The position numbers and the translations under genes are program-made. This document shows positions 1 through 8,450 of a stretch of DNA of 64,000 nucleotides, one piece after another. Each line of letters begins with the position of its first letter. Position 1 is the first letter of the stretch. The DNA is taken from the NCBI GenBank assembly GCA_036322835.1, contig AP027304.1, forward strand, positions 3,162,001 through 3,226,000, given 5' to 3'. The stretch is from Tenuifilaceae bacterium CYCD. Lineage in GTDB: Bacteria > Bacteroidota > Bacteroidia > Bacteroidales > Tenuifilaceae. The notes beneath the pieces were generated by a model. It had not been told where the DNA came from and searched no databases. It worked only from the letters and a program-made list of their open reading frames with translations.

Positions 1-610
1 ATTCATAATTTTCTAGAAAAAACTTACGTATGCTTTCACCACTTTTCGTAAATAAGTACCTATTTGATGTAATTACACCGAGCAATCCTCCTTTTTTAAG
101 CACATTAGTCATTGCAATTAAAAAAGGGTAATATAAATCTACTCGTCCTTTTAAATTAAATCGTTTTGCTATTTTTTGTGCTTTCTCTGCACCAAGTAAT
201 TGAGTTCTGACATATGGTGGATTTGCTATAACTATATCAGCATATTCTGTCTCAACTTTTGTACTAAATAAATTTACAGGTTCTTCACAAACACCTTCTG
301 TTTCAAGGAAGTCTTTGTGTTGAAGGTCGACAGAATAATTAGTAACCCTACTTAGATTCGTTTTAGCGGAAATTATATAATCTATATTTGTGTCAAAACC
401 TTTAAGCTTAATAGATACATTATTTGTTTTAGTTTCGACTATTTTGGCAAGAGCTGTCAATAATTCTCCTTCGCCACAAGCGGGGTCGAGAATAGTATAA
501 GAAGTTGTTGGTTCATTGTTGAGCTCAATAAATATTTTACTAGCTAAGTAATCAGCTAATTCTGTTGGAGTAAATGTAGCACCTGAATTCTTTATAGTAA
601 CTTCTTTCAT
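1..610 (-). CDS. N6-adenine DNA methyltransferase, N-terminal part (runs off left edge)
   Basis: Open from an ATG at 608-610 on the minus strand to base 1 without a stop, about 203 codons. The translation shows the SAM-binding motif DPACGEGELL near residue 46 and the catalytic NPPYV motif near residue 122, the order found in N6-adenine methylases of Eco57I/HsdM type. Such proteins methylate adenine within a restriction-modification or orphan system. The C-terminal part, where target recognition or a fused nuclease would lie, is outside the window, so the subtype cannot be set. The start fits the alignment to motif I and is followed upstream by a non-coding gap. No restriction gene is visible in the window. 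Function as an adenine methylase is confident; its biological system is unknown. Confidence 0.88.
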   Translation of the reverse strand, partial: MKEVTIKNSGATFTPTELADYLASKIFIELNNEPTTSYTILDPACGEGELLTALAKIVETKTNNVSIKLKGFDTNIDYIISAKTNLSRVTNYSVDLQHKDFLETEGVCEEPVNLFSTKVETEYADIVIANPPYVRTQLLGAEKAQKIAKRFNLKGRVDLYYPFLIAMTNVLKKGGLLGVITSNRYLFTKSGESIRKFFLENYE

Positions 611-1170
611 CTAAACTCTTTTTGCAAAGATATAAAATATTATTCCAAAAAGGAATATTATTAAACAAAAATGAAAACCAAAAATAAAGTATTTCAGAAA
701 ACCTTGAATATTTTTAAAATGCTTTGAGATTTTGTAAGTTAGAACCCAACGCACCCCTCCCTTCGCTGTCAGGCACATTTGCAGTTCGCGCATGCCCCCC
801 TCAATCCCAAAACTGCAAAAGAGCCTTTCAGCCCATTCACCGCCCTTCGCTTGCAGTTAATAGTGTTTACCCCCGCTACCGCACGACTCCTGTCGTGTGG
901 TAATCAAGCAAAAAAGGTTAAATTTGCCGTATGAGCCGATCGTAGAGAGCCCAACGAGATTAGCCCTCTGCGGTAGCGAAGATAAAGGGTAAGTAGTTAA
1001 AAAACTTTGGTTTGTTGAGATGTAGAGATAGAATTGCCACACGACGGGAGTCGTGCGGCAGCGAGGGGTAGGGAGGTAAGTAAGTTAACGATAATGCAGC
1101 ACGACATTGAAACGCAAAATTGAACGTTTAAACAAAATATAAACTGCCTGAAAGGATAATATTAAAAGAA
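611..1170. other. 560-bp non-coding gap with inverted and direct repeats
   Basis: No convincing gene is present; the two short minus-strand frames here lack recognisable content. The stretch holds a short hairpin (TATTCC/GGAATA at 641-657) upstream of the methylase start, a 9-bp inverted pair TTTGCAGTT/AACTGCAAA (about 779-819), and a long inverted pair at 871-903 and 1034-1066. G+C is locally higher than in the neighbouring coding DNA. It probably represents repeat or insertion debris at the junction between the methylase and the VOC/GNAT pair. Confidence 0.6.
871..1066. repeat. Inverted-repeat-bounded element of about 196 bp
   Basis: Arms at 871-903 and 1034-1066 are reverse complements with about 3 differences in 33 bases. 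Each arm is itself a hairpin, CACGAC-4 nt-GTCGTG. A word like GCGGTAGCGAAG...GGGTAAGTA (about 970-994) recurs as GCGGCAGCGAGG...GAGGTAAGTA (about 1056-1082). The structure resembles a small non-autonomous repeat (MITE-like) or a nested palindromic repeat; no transposase gene or target duplication was recognised. Confidence 0.55.
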
Positions 1171-1572
1171 ATGATGAAATTTAGCAATGTAAGACTGTTA
1201 GTTAAAGACTACGAGAAGTGTTTCAAGTTTTACACCGAAAAGCTTGGGTTTGAAGCGGCTTGGAATTTAGACGGCTGTTATGCAAGTTTTAAAGTAGCCG
1301 AAGGTATTGAAGGATTGGCAATATTCGTATCCGACCTTATGGCTCCGGCTATCGGCAATACAGACAAAAGTCAGCCGACCAATTGCCGAGAAAAAATGAT
1401 GGTGTCGTTTGAAGTTGAAAATGTTGATGAAACTTACAATGCGCTTTTGGCAAAAAACGTTACCTTCATTAATCAGCCAACCGATATGCTCAGCTGGGGT
1501 ATGCGAGTAGTTCATTTGCGCGACCCCGAAGAAAATTTGATAGAATTATTTACACCGTTGAAAACAGAGTAA
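1171..1572 (+). CDS. VOC-fold (glyoxalase/bleomycin-resistance family) protein
   Basis: 133 aa. It has the vicinal-oxygen-chelate pattern of two beta-alpha-beta-beta-beta units: an N-terminal segment with [18 protein letters not shown], a middle strand pair, and a C-terminal [15 protein letters not shown] containing the usual metal-binding Glu position. Family members include glyoxalase I, fosfomycin/bleomycin resistance proteins and many of unknown substrate; nothing here fixes the substrate. Two adjacent ATG codons (1171 and 1174) are both possible starts. It is followed after 41 nt by a GNAT gene on the same strand. This pairing, after a repeat-rich gap, looks like accessory DNA. Confidence 0.82.
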   Translation: MMKFSNVRLLVKDYEKCFKFYTEKLGFEAAWNLDGCYASFKVAEGIEGLAIFVSDLMAPAIGNTDKSQPTNCREKMMVSFEVENVDETYNALLAKNVTFINQPTDMLSWGMRVVHLRDPEENLIELFTPLKTE

Positions 1573-1613
1573 TAAAATCAGTTGCAAATCAGGAGAGCCG
1601 CGAGAACGATACA

Positions 1614-2063
1614 ATGAAAATAGATAAAATTATCGAAAACAAGAAACAATTCCTGGACCTGTTACTGTTGGCAGACGAACAGGAAAATATGATTGACAGG
1701 TATTTGACTAACGGAGATTTGTTTGCTCTATATGATGATGACTTAAAAAGTGTTTGCGTTGTGTCACCAATTGACAGCGAAACCTGCGAATTAAAAAACA
1801 TAGCAACATACGAAAAGTATCAAGGCAAAGGATACGGAAAAGCATTGATAAACTTTATTGTTGATTTCTACAGAAACAACTACAAAACAATGCTTGTTGG
1901 GACCGGTGAAACACCATCAATTTTGGCGTTTTATGAAAGTTTAGGGTTTAAACAATCATATCGAGTAAAGAATTTTTTTACAGACAATTATGACCACCCA
2001 ATGTTCGATGGCAACATACAGCTTGTTGATATGATTTATCTTAAAAAGGATTTATTGGAATAG
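1614..2063 (+). CDS. GNAT-family N-acetyltransferase
   Basis: 149 aa. The acetyl-CoA-binding motif A is clear: [17 protein letters not shown] around residues 60-77, with the Q/RxxGxG/A core QGKGYG. Motif B follows as FYESLGFKQ near residue 105. Members transfer an acetyl group from acetyl-CoA to an amine; the acceptor cannot be told from sequence. It lies 41 nt after the VOC gene and may share its transcript. The ATG at 1614 is preceded by a purine-rich stretch (GGAGAGCCGCGAGAACGA). Length is normal for a single-domain GNAT. Confidence 0.85.
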   Translation: MKIDKIIENKKQFLDLLLLADEQENMIDRYLTNGDLFALYDDDLKSVCVVSPIDSETCELKNIATYEKYQGKGYGKALINFIVDFYRNNYKTMLVGTGETPSILAFYESLGFKQSYRVKNFFTDNYDHPMFDGNIQLVDMIYLKKDLLE

Positions 2064-2146
2064 CAGGAATGTATTACACAACTAATGCGGGTAGGCTATC
2101 CGTACTTCGCTTCTTTTAACTTGCAGAATCGTTTGTTTGGTATGAA

Positions 2147-2177
2147 GAAAAATGGCACGCCTGAGAAATGCGTGCCA
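2147..2177 (-). terminator. Rho-independent terminator after the FISUMP gene
   Basis: On the minus strand an 8-bp perfect stem TGGCACGC/GCGTGCCA (2153-2160 with 2170-2177), 9-nt loop, is followed by a T run at 2148-2152. It lies 27 nt beyond the stop of the minus-strand gene ending at 2205 and also faces the end of the plus-strand GNAT gene. Confidence 0.8.
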
Positions 2178-2204
2178 GCAAAAAAGGTTAGAAATACATT
2201 GCCT

Positions 2205-2819
2205 TTAGTTGGAATTTTTTATACAGCGTACATATCGTCCGGAATACTCCGAAGCATGCTTGTATGCAGCAATAGTTCCATCATCATAGAAAATCCATTC
2301 CCCTCCCGGAAAATCAACCCAAAAGTAAATATGCTCTCCAATGCTTGTAAAACAACATTTAGAGCCACTTTCGCCTCCGGGTAGCATGTTGAATCCAAAT
2401 TCGTTAGTGCCGTTTAATCCTTTTGGCCAGCCTTCGGTGGAGCGTAACCTAAAGGATATTGCAGGCTTATTTTTTCGACTACCCCAATCGGCTTGCTGTG
2501 CCTCGTTAATGCCAATAAACAGTTCAAGGGTTTTCCAATCGGCTTCAGTTGGCAGATGCCATCCATCGGGACAACCCTTTTGCGCCGTTTTAAAGTTGTA
2601 GAGATAACCATACTTTTTAGCGTTCTTCTTGTTATTGTCGTATGCCCAACAACCATCGTCGGTTTTGTAAGCAAGATTCTCGGCAAACCATTCCTGTTCG
2701 CCAATTTTTACGGTTTTATACTCTTTGTTATCACGGGGATCAATAAAAGTTCCCATTTCTTGCGAAAATCCTATACTTGCTAAAGTCATCAAAAGGATGA
2801 AAATTGATATTTTTCTCAT
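2205..2819 (-). CDS. Exported FISUMP-domain (Fibrobacter major paralogous domain) protein
   Basis: 204 aa with a signal peptide (MRKISIFILLMTLASIGFSQ). The mature part has the features of the Fibrobacter succinogenes major paralogous domain: DPRDNKEYKTVKIGEQEWF, ENLAY, then KYGYLYNFKTA, CPDGWHLPTEADW and a C-terminal GRYVRCIKN. These domains are C-type-lectin-like modules of surface proteins in Bacteroidota and Fibrobacterota; their ligand is unknown. Three Cys residues could form disulfides after export. It follows a beta-barrel-like gene by 20 nt, so the two probably form an operon ended by the terminator at 2147-2177. Confidence 0.85.
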   Translation of the reverse strand: MRKISIFILLMTLASIGFSQEMGTFIDPRDNKEYKTVKIGEQEWFAENLAYKTDDGCWAYDNNKKNAKKYGYLYNFKTAQKGCPDGWHLPTEADWKTLELFIGINEAQQADWGSRKNKPAISFRLRSTEGWPKGLNGTNEFGFNMLPGGESGSKCCFTSIGEHIYFWVDFPGGEWIFYDDGTIAAYKHASEYSGRYVRCIKNSN

Positions 2820-2839
2820 GACATTTTAATTTAAATCTA

Positions 2840-3847
2840 TTAATTGATAATTATACTTAGAAACCACATGTTCTTATCGGGCTGGTTGCCAAATGAGCTT
2901 TGCATGATATACTTGTTCTGGTACGAGAAGACTATTTTATACCGATCAACCTTGAAGTCTAACCCAGCTCTCCAACCAAACCCTTCGGTTTTATGATAGT
3001 TGAAGCCCAGTACATACCAGAATGCCGATTCAATTTGGATGTAGGAGTTATCGTTGTTTTTTATTTGCTCCTTAAACGTTTGGCCTGAGGTTTCATCTAC
3101 GCTAAACGATTTACCAACTCTAATTTTAGCATAGTACCCATCACTATTACCGCCCATAGGATCCTTAAAGATGTATCGGAAATCGTAACCTCCATCGTAG
3201 TCGTAACCGTAAGGTGCTTTTACCCTATCGGCATAAACATCGTTTTTAATTTTCAGGTAGCGGAAACCAAACTTTAAACCTGCACGAGCCAGCGACTTAA
3301 AATCGGGAGAGGGGAGGACGTTTCCTGAAAGGAAAAATTTCTTGAAGGGATAATCGAAGTATAGAAATGGACTAATAGAGTAACCTCCATCCTTTTCCCA
3401 GTATGTGGTATCGGGCATTTCAATAAACTTTGGGTTATAGCCATAACGGAACATTCCTCCAGCGTATACTTTAATTTGTTTTGTGTAAAGGCTGAAGCCA
3501 AGGGAAACTAAATGACCAACCATATCCGATTCAGGAAAACCATTTACTGGTCGTTTGTAGAGCATATAGCCATAGTTCCAGTTAAACCGTTTTTTCCACT
3601 TTTGCTCGGCAATCACAGCAAAACCTCCATATTTTTTCTGGAGCATGTAGCCTTCAATTCCTGTTTTATTCCGTTGTCCGTATTTATCGGCAAGATCGGT
3701 GGTTCCCTCATCGGCAGGTGGAGCATCAACAATTACCTTACGGAAAAAACGATCAAAGTAAACATCGTTTATATAAAGTTCGTTCTGCGCTTTAGACATG
3801 GTTGCAAACCAGACTAAAGGTATAATTGTTAGTAGTATCTTTTTCAT
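2840..3847 (-). CDS. Exported hypothetical protein, probably outer-membrane beta-barrel
   Basis: 335 aa. Signal peptide MKKILLTIIPLVWFATMSKA followed by Q. The mature sequence alternates aromatic/hydrophobic and polar residues in strands (FNWNYGYMLYKR, YAGGMFRYGY, AGLKFGFRYL, AGLDFKVDRYKIVFSYQNKY) and ends in a hydrophobic strand, MWFLSIIIN, as outer-membrane barrels do. No enzyme motif is seen. It is 20 nt upstream of the FISUMP gene. I do not recognise the family; a type IX-like C-terminal domain is not evident. Confidence 0.65.
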   Translation of the reverse strand: MKKILLTIIPLVWFATMSKAQNELYINDVYFDRFFRKVIVDAPPADEGTTDLADKYGQRNKTGIEGYMLQKKYGGFAVIAEQKWKKRFNWNYGYMLYKRPVNGFPESDMVGHLVSLGFSLYTKQIKVYAGGMFRYGYNPKFIEMPDTTYWEKDGGYSISPFLYFDYPFKKFFLSGNVLPSPDFKSLARAGLKFGFRYLKIKNDVYADRVKAPYGYDYDGGYDFRYIFKDPMGGNSDGYYAKIRVGKSFSVDETSGQTFKEQIKNNDNSYIQIESAFWYVLGFNYHKTEGFGWRAGLDFKVDRYKIVFSYQNKYIMQSSFGNQPDKNMWFLSIIIN

Positions 3848-3867
3848 AATTATACAATATTGATTAT

Positions 3868-3900
3868 AACGCTGTCAGGGTTTTGAACCCCGACAGCGTT
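3868..3900. repeat. Intergenic palindromic repeat (CGCTGTCrGGGTT type)
   Basis: AACGCTGTCAGGGTT and AACCCCGACAGCGTT form a 15-bp stem with one mismatch around a 3-nt loop. It lies between two minus-strand exported-protein genes. Dispersed palindromes of this sort are common in Bacteroidota gaps. There is no T run, so termination is uncertain. Confidence 0.75.
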
Positions 3901-3917
3901 AATTGGATTCGAAATAA

Positions 3918-5588
3918 TTATTCTCCCAGAGCAACTTTAGCCAGCCAGATATTCTTGTTGTCCTCATCGCTGCCAACAAATACAAGTTCCTTGTCATGAA
4001 CAATAATTGGAACAACAGGATGTAAAAAGTAGTCGTCTTTCTGCTCCTTACTGGTTTTTAAGCCGTAGGTTGTAAATTCGCTAAGAGTCTTTGCGGTTGG
4101 ATCGATGGTGGCCAAACGAACGTAGTTATATTTTCGGCCCGATTCCTTATTAACTTTTTTGGGTTCTATAATCAACCATGTAATAGTTTTACCGCCGGGG
4201 TTATCGTACAGTTGAACTTCGCCGGCTTCGGGCGATTCGTTTTTCACGGTGTAATGGGTTATGAGGTTTCCTTTAGAGTCGAAGTGGAGGAACATATAGT
4301 CGAGATTCTTTCCGCGGTACTGGTACTGTCCAACAAGTATGATGTCTCCATTATCCCTGATGCGTAATTGTGTGTTTTGAACATCGAAAACCTCGCCATC
4401 GAATCCTTTCTTCTGCGATTCGGGTTTAACCATTTTTGCGGTATAATCGGCCGCGGGAGTTGCTGTGATAAAATCCATCTTTCCATTGGTAATTTTCATA
4501 ATTACCATTTGATCCTTTTTGTCCTTTAGGTCGAAATAGTATTTCTGAAGGTTTTCGTTTGAACCAGAACCTGCTAGGTATAGCGATTCGTCCTTAAATT
4601 CGAAAAATGTAGGAGTCCAAGCTATAACTGGGCAAACAAAATCTATGCTATCGATTGTTTTTCCGTCTACGCCAAAACGCATATAGGTGTACTCGTTGGC
4701 CTTATAAAGGATTGACTGGTCGAAACCCAGCTGCGAAACCCTGTTCTTGGGAGCAAAAAGAACACCCATAGACCCATCGGGGTACTGTAATTTCTGAACG
4801 ATTCCTTTTGGCCCTCTGAATGAAAAGGAGCGTTCGCTTACCAAGTTCAAACCGTTCTTTACGCTATATGTTTTAATGGTGTATTCCTGATCATCAACAA
4901 TTTTGGTTCCTTTCGTTTTTTGAACTTTCGGCTGAACCGATCCCATAATTGTTAAGTAGTTCTGGGGGGCAAGGGTTTTAAAAGTTCCCTGCTCCCAGCT
5001 CCAGAATCCAACCTTTTTAAAGTCGTTAGGCTCATCGGCAATGGCAAACTGAGTGGCAATTCTACGATCGTCCGATTTTACCTTCACCTCGCTCCCCGTG
5101 CTGTAGGATAACTCCCATAGGTAATCGCCAACAGCATCGCTCCATTTTTCCTTGGCGATTAAAGTACCTTGTTCTATCTTTGTGTTGAGAAGTCCACCTC
5201 CAGCAATTACTTTGTAAGAAGATGATTTAACCTCTCTTGTTTTGCGGTTTGGATCGTACTTGGTCTTCGAACTGGTGCTGGCAATTGTCTTTATTGCAAT
5301 AGCAATCGATTCCTCCTCGGTAAATTCCTCCGATTTTTGGCTTGCTAAATTTAGGTTTGAGTCAAAGATATATGTATCCACAATGGTTTTGCCTTTGCCT
5401 TTAGGAGTTATAAATTGGGCTTGATACGCACTACCATCGTCATTGTAGCCAAAAGTCCACTGCTTTGCTTTCAGCGATGTTTTTACTAGCGGAGTAACTG
5501 TACTTGTTACAAGTTTTTGAGATATTGCAGATTTTCCAAGCAATACAAGTGCAATAATGCTTAAGAATGATATTGTAAGACGTTTCAT
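3918..5588 (-). CDS. Exported hypothetical protein, 556 aa
   Basis: The signal peptide is MKRLTISFLSIIALVLLG...AISQ. The rest is rich in short beta-strands with aspartate-containing turns (DPNRKTREV, GSDEDNKNIWLAK at the C-terminus), suggesting a propeller-like or all-beta fold, but WD40 or Kelch signatures are not clear. There are no catalytic motifs and no membrane segments beyond the signal. It probably acts in the periplasm or at the surface. It stands alone: 70 nt before the next minus-strand gene, with a palindrome in that gap, and a terminator from another transcript upstream. Function unknown. Confidence 0.7.
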   Translation of the reverse strand: MKRLTISFLSIIALVLLGKSAISQKLVTSTVTPLVKTSLKAKQWTFGYNDDGSAYQAQFITPKGKGKTIVDTYIFDSNLNLASQKSEEFTEEESIAIAIKTIASTSSKTKYDPNRKTREVKSSSYKVIAGGGLLNTKIEQGTLIAKEKWSDAVGDYLWELSYSTGSEVKVKSDDRRIATQFAIADEPNDFKKVGFWSWEQGTFKTLAPQNYLTIMGSVQPKVQKTKGTKIVDDQEYTIKTYSVKNGLNLVSERSFSFRGPKGIVQKLQYPDGSMGVLFAPKNRVSQLGFDQSILYKANEYTYMRFGVDGKTIDSIDFVCPVIAWTPTFFEFKDESLYLAGSGSNENLQKYYFDLKDKKDQMVIMKITNGKMDFITATPAADYTAKMVKPESQKKGFDGEVFDVQNTQLRIRDNGDIILVGQYQYRGKNLDYMFLHFDSKGNLITHYTVKNESPEAGEVQLYDNPGGKTITWLIIEPKKVNKESGRKYNYVRLATIDPTAKTLSEFTTYGLKTSKEQKDDYFLHPVVPIIVHDKELVFVGSDEDNKNIWLAKVALGE

Positions 5589-5649
5589 ATGTTTATGTAT
5601 TAATGGTTAAAGAATGATTGATAATGAATTTGCGTTTTGTTGATTAATG

Positions 5650-5691
5650 AAAAAAGAGGATGCCCTACAAGGGTTTCTGTAAGACACCCTC
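5650..5691 (-). terminator. Strong Rho-independent terminator
   Basis: On the minus strand, bases 5691-5678 pair with 5669-5656 in a continuous 14-bp stem with three G-T wobbles. The loop is 8 nt, followed directly by six T (5655-5650). It starts 6 nt after the stop of the small frame 5697-5891, so it ends either that gene's transcript or the kinase/regulator transcript further upstream. Confidence 0.85.
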
Positions 5692-5696
5692 GCACA

Positions 5697-5891
5697 TTAA
5701 TCAAAACTACTGTTGCCATCGGCAACAGATAGCGTTTTTAATGAGTATAAAGGAGCCCAATTGACCAATTTGCTACTGGCATGGTCAATGTAAAACATGG
5801 CACATCCGTGTTTAATTGCTGCTGTGGCTTGCAGCATGGGTGGATCTCCTGTTTGGAGCATCGCGCCCGCGAGCGAAATTTGATAGTTCAT
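5697..5891 (-). CDS. Possible small protein, 64 aa
   Basis: ATG to TAA frame of 64 codons with one Cys and a hydrophobic, Ala/Met-rich first half. I do not recognise a family. Two things favour a real gene: a strong intrinsic terminator begins 6 nt past its stop codon, and a perfect 10-bp hairpin lies immediately before its ATG. Against it: no clear ribosome site, and the region could simply be the 3' tail of the response-regulator transcript (which ends at 6005). It has no obvious signal peptide. A leader peptide, small regulator or peptide precursor are all possible. Confidence 0.4.
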   Translation of the reverse strand: MNYQISLAGAMLQTGDPPMLQATAAIKHGCAMFYIDHASSKLVNWAPLYSLKTLSVADGNSSFD

Positions 5892-5892
5892 A

Positions 5893-5924
5893 TTAGCTGG
5901 TATTTTGATTAATGTACCAGCTAA
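5893..5924. repeat. Perfect 10-bp inverted repeat ahead of the small frame
   Basis: TTAGCTGGTA (5893-5902) and TACCAGCTAA (5915-5924), 12-nt loop. The hairpin sits 1 nt before the ATG of the 64-aa frame, where it could mask or expose that start in mRNA, or act as an operator. No T run follows, so it is not a standard terminator. Confidence 0.6.
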
Positions 5925-6004
5925 ATTAGAGGATACGCACTGCGGAATAAATAGAGATTAGTACCGAAAATGCATCGGTATTAATACGGATACATGATGT
6001 GTTG

Positions 6005-6652
6005 TTATAAATTAACCAGATTGTTGCGGAGCGCGAATTTTATAAGGCTGATAATGGTTTTGCACTTGGTCTTTTCGTAGATATGTTGCCGATGGGTATC
6101 AACAGTACGTTTACTGATAAACAACTTCTCAGCAATCTGCTCGCTCGATAGTTCTTCGCATATAAGCTGAAGTATTTCCAGTTCCCGCTCGGTTAGGTTG
6201 TGTGTTTCCTCCTCGGTTCGCTTATCTTTTTTAACCTTTATCATTAAATTGGTAAGCACCTCGCGGCTGTAGAAAGTACCATCATCGGCTATGCTTGTAA
6301 GGGCTGCCACAAGTTCCTTTTTACCAGTATTCTTAAGGATAAAGCCCTCGGCTTCGCTCATAAGAATTTCGTTGGCCACATCCTGATCGTTGTACATAGT
6401 TAGCACCAGTATCTTGATTTGCGGGTACTCCTTTTTCACAGTTCGGGTCAATTCTGTTCCGCTCATGCCGGGCATACTTATGTCGGTAATCATAATATCG
6501 ATGGGAGTATTTTTAATCTTCTCCAATGCTATACTACCATCAAGCGCTTCGTCCACAATTTTAAATCTCTTTTCGTTGCGCAGCAACGCTTTTATCCCAT
6601 CAATAAACATTTGATGGTCGTCAACTAAAAACAGCCTTACGGGTTCATTCAT
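6005..6652 (-). CDS. LuxR/NarL-type response regulator
   Basis: 215 aa. Receiver domain at residues 1-125 with the acidic pair D11-D12, the phospho-acceptor D57 in MITDISMPG, and the KNTGKKEL region carrying the conserved Lys. A LuxR-type helix-turn-helix spans about 148-210 (LTERELEILQLI, SSEQIAEKLFISKRTVDTH). It binds DNA as a phosphorylated dimer. The gene overlaps the upstream sensor kinase by 8 nt, so the two are translationally coupled and form a pair. Because the kinase in turn follows a caspase gene by only 6 nt, the regulator is likely made with that protease and may control the locus or an envelope response. Confidence 0.95.
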   Translation of the reverse strand: MNEPVRLFLVDDHQMFIDGIKALLRNEKRFKIVDEALDGSIALEKIKNTPIDIMITDISMPGMSGTELTRTVKKEYPQIKILVLTMYNDQDVANEILMSEAEGFILKNTGKKELVAALTSIADDGTFYSREVLTNLMIKVKKDKRTEEETHNLTERELEILQLICEELSSEQIAEKLFISKRTVDTHRQHIYEKTKCKTIISLIKFALRNNLVNL

Positions 6653-8444
6653 GTTTTAGAGGTATTTCAATGTTAATGGTAGTGCCTGATTGCTTGCCGG
6701 GAACAATTTGGCTATTGCCATTTAATATGGATATTCGGTTAAAAATATTGTTCCAGCCTATCCCGGTTGTTTCATTGAGTTTTGATAAATCAAAACTTTT
6801 GCCATCGTTTATGATATTTAAACTGATACTCTCATCATCATTGATTAACGAAATATTAATGAATGAAGCATCGGCATGCTTAAGTATATTGTTGATAATT
6901 TCCTGTATTATCCGGTAAACTGAATGCTCTATATTATTGGCAAACCGACCTGAAAGGTTTATGTTGGTCGTTATTTGTACTTTACCGGTTTGGTTGATTT
7001 GTCGGGCAATTTCTTCAATAGCTGCTTGTAAACCAAATTTTTCAAGCGAAACAGGCATTAGGTTGTGCGAAATTTGCCTGACTTCAACCACCGACTGATC
7101 AACTAACTGTAAGGCATTATCCAGTAAGAATTTATCCTCAGGAATGATATTCTCCTCTAAACTGGCTAAATTAATGCGTGCGGTGGAAAGTATTTGTCCA
7201 AGGCCATCGTGAAGTTCACGGGCAAAACGGGTTCGTTCTTTTTCCTCAGTTTCAATTAAGGCAATTAAATGTTTATGTTTTTCAAAGGATAATTTTTCCT
7301 GAAGTTTTAACTCTTGCTTGTGTTTGAAACGGGTATAGAACAGTAGAAAACTTAGAATAATTAAAACGGTCAATGTCAATAGCATTAAGAGCTGAATCGA
7401 TCGGTTTTTTAATTTTACGTGCTGTTGTTCTATTTTTTTCTCCTTTTCAACCGTTTCGAATTTAATTTGCAGATTAGCAATGGTTTTATTGGTCTCGATA
7501 TTTATTAAGCTATCCTGTAATTGCTTGTGTTTTTTGTAATGTTTAAGGGCTAATTGGGGTTGGTGCTCATGTTCGAAGCATTCCGAAAGTTTTAGATTCA
7601 TATCACTTTTTAAATAGAGATAATTCAGCGAATCGGCTTTTTGTAATGCAGTTAAAAAAAAGGAAATGGCTTTTTTATAATTTTTAGTATACTGATAAAA
7701 ATCGCCGTACTGACTATAGCATTCAGCCAATCCCATCTGATCATTTATTTCAAGTCGGATCTGCCGTGCAGAATCGAGGAATAGAAGTGCAGAATCGAAT
7801 TTATTCGAAAGCATGTATGAGATTGAAATGTTGTTTAAAGTATACGGTAGGCCATGTTTGTTGTTTAGTTGCTGTTTTAATTTGAGTGCTTTTTTATAAT
7901 AGGAAACCGAACTATCGAGCTGGTTACTCATTTCGAAAAGCACCCCATAATTATCATATATTTTTGCTAGTTGCTCTTTGTTTCCTGTAGTTATTAAAAT
8001 CTCAACACCATGCTGCATTAGCCTAAAGGCTTTTTGCAAATCGAAGCGTTTTGTACGATATCCTATTTCACCGTACATTTTCCCTAATTTCTCAGGGATG
8101 TTAAGATGATCATAAATATTTAATGCCCTGAATCCGGTCTCAAAACTTTTATCATATCTACCGCTCATATAGTAAGCCAGGCTTAGCTGCTCAAGTATTT
8201 GAGCAAGTTCTATGCTATTTTGCTCGCTTTCAATAAGATTCACCTGTTTTTCCAGTAATGGAATAAACCTATCGGTGTTTTCAACTAAATCTTCATATTT
8301 TATGTTAATCAAAAAGTTAACTTGTTCATTTGAAGTTAAGTTATTGAAAACTGTTGCAACCGAATCAATATTATTTGCCAGAACAACAAAATGGTAGCAG
8401 AGAAATAATCCCAGCAATAAAAATCTTTTTCTAAATAAAGACAT
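6645..8444 (-). CDS. TPR-containing sensor histidine kinase (HisKA_3 type)
   Basis: 599 aa. An N-terminal signal/anchor (residues 5-23) is followed by an exported region of TPR helices (about 75-320; for example QLSLAYYMSGRYDKSFE and YDNYGVLFEMSNQLDSSVSY). A membrane helix lies at about 350-371. The cytoplasmic part has the HisKA_3 phospho-acceptor H412 in FARELHDGLGQ, then a GHKL ATPase domain with N-box IIQEIINNILKHA and G-box TGIGWNNI. The TPR region probably senses a periplasmic protein or peptide. The start lies 6 nt after the stop of the WD40-caspase gene, and the 3' end overlaps the response regulator, so protease, sensor and regulator are probably one transcript. Confidence 0.95.
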   Translation of the reverse strand: MSLFRKRFLLLGLFLCYHFVVLANNIDSVATVFNNLTSNEQVNFLINIKYEDLVENTDRFIPLLEKQVNLIESEQNSIELAQILEQLSLAYYMSGRYDKSFETGFRALNIYDHLNIPEKLGKMYGEIGYRTKRFDLQKAFRLMQHGVEILITTGNKEQLAKIYDNYGVLFEMSNQLDSSVSYYKKALKLKQQLNNKHGLPYTLNNISISYMLSNKFDSALLFLDSARQIRLEINDQMGLAECYSQYGDFYQYTKNYKKAISFFLTALQKADSLNYLYLKSDMNLKLSECFEHEHQPQLALKHYKKHKQLQDSLINIETNKTIANLQIKFETVEKEKKIEQQHVKLKNRSIQLLMLLTLTVLIILSFLLFYTRFKHKQELKLQEKLSFEKHKHLIALIETEEKERTRFARELHDGLGQILSTARINLASLEENIIPEDKFLLDNALQLVDQSVVEVRQISHNLMPVSLEKFGLQAAIEEIARQINQTGKVQITTNINLSGRFANNIEHSVYRIIQEIINNILKHADASFINISLINDDESISLNIINDGKSFDLSKLNETTGIGWNNIFNRISILNGNSQIVPGKQSGTTINIEIPLKHE

Positions 8445-8450
8445 CTGTAA

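Noticed and set aside
611-2063. Integron cassette array suggested by repeat-rich gap plus VOC and GNAT genes
   Set aside because: RYYYAAC words exist (for example ACCCAAC and GCCCAAC) but I could not pair them with a GTTRRRY partner in a proper attC hairpin of normal size, and no integrase is present.
2085-2601. Two plus-strand frames opposite the FISUMP gene
   Set aside because: They overlap a well-supported exported protein on the other strand and show no domain or signal.
5893-5924. Terminator for the response-regulator transcript
   Set aside because: The hairpin is perfect but has no T run on either strand; a much better terminator lies at 5650-5691.
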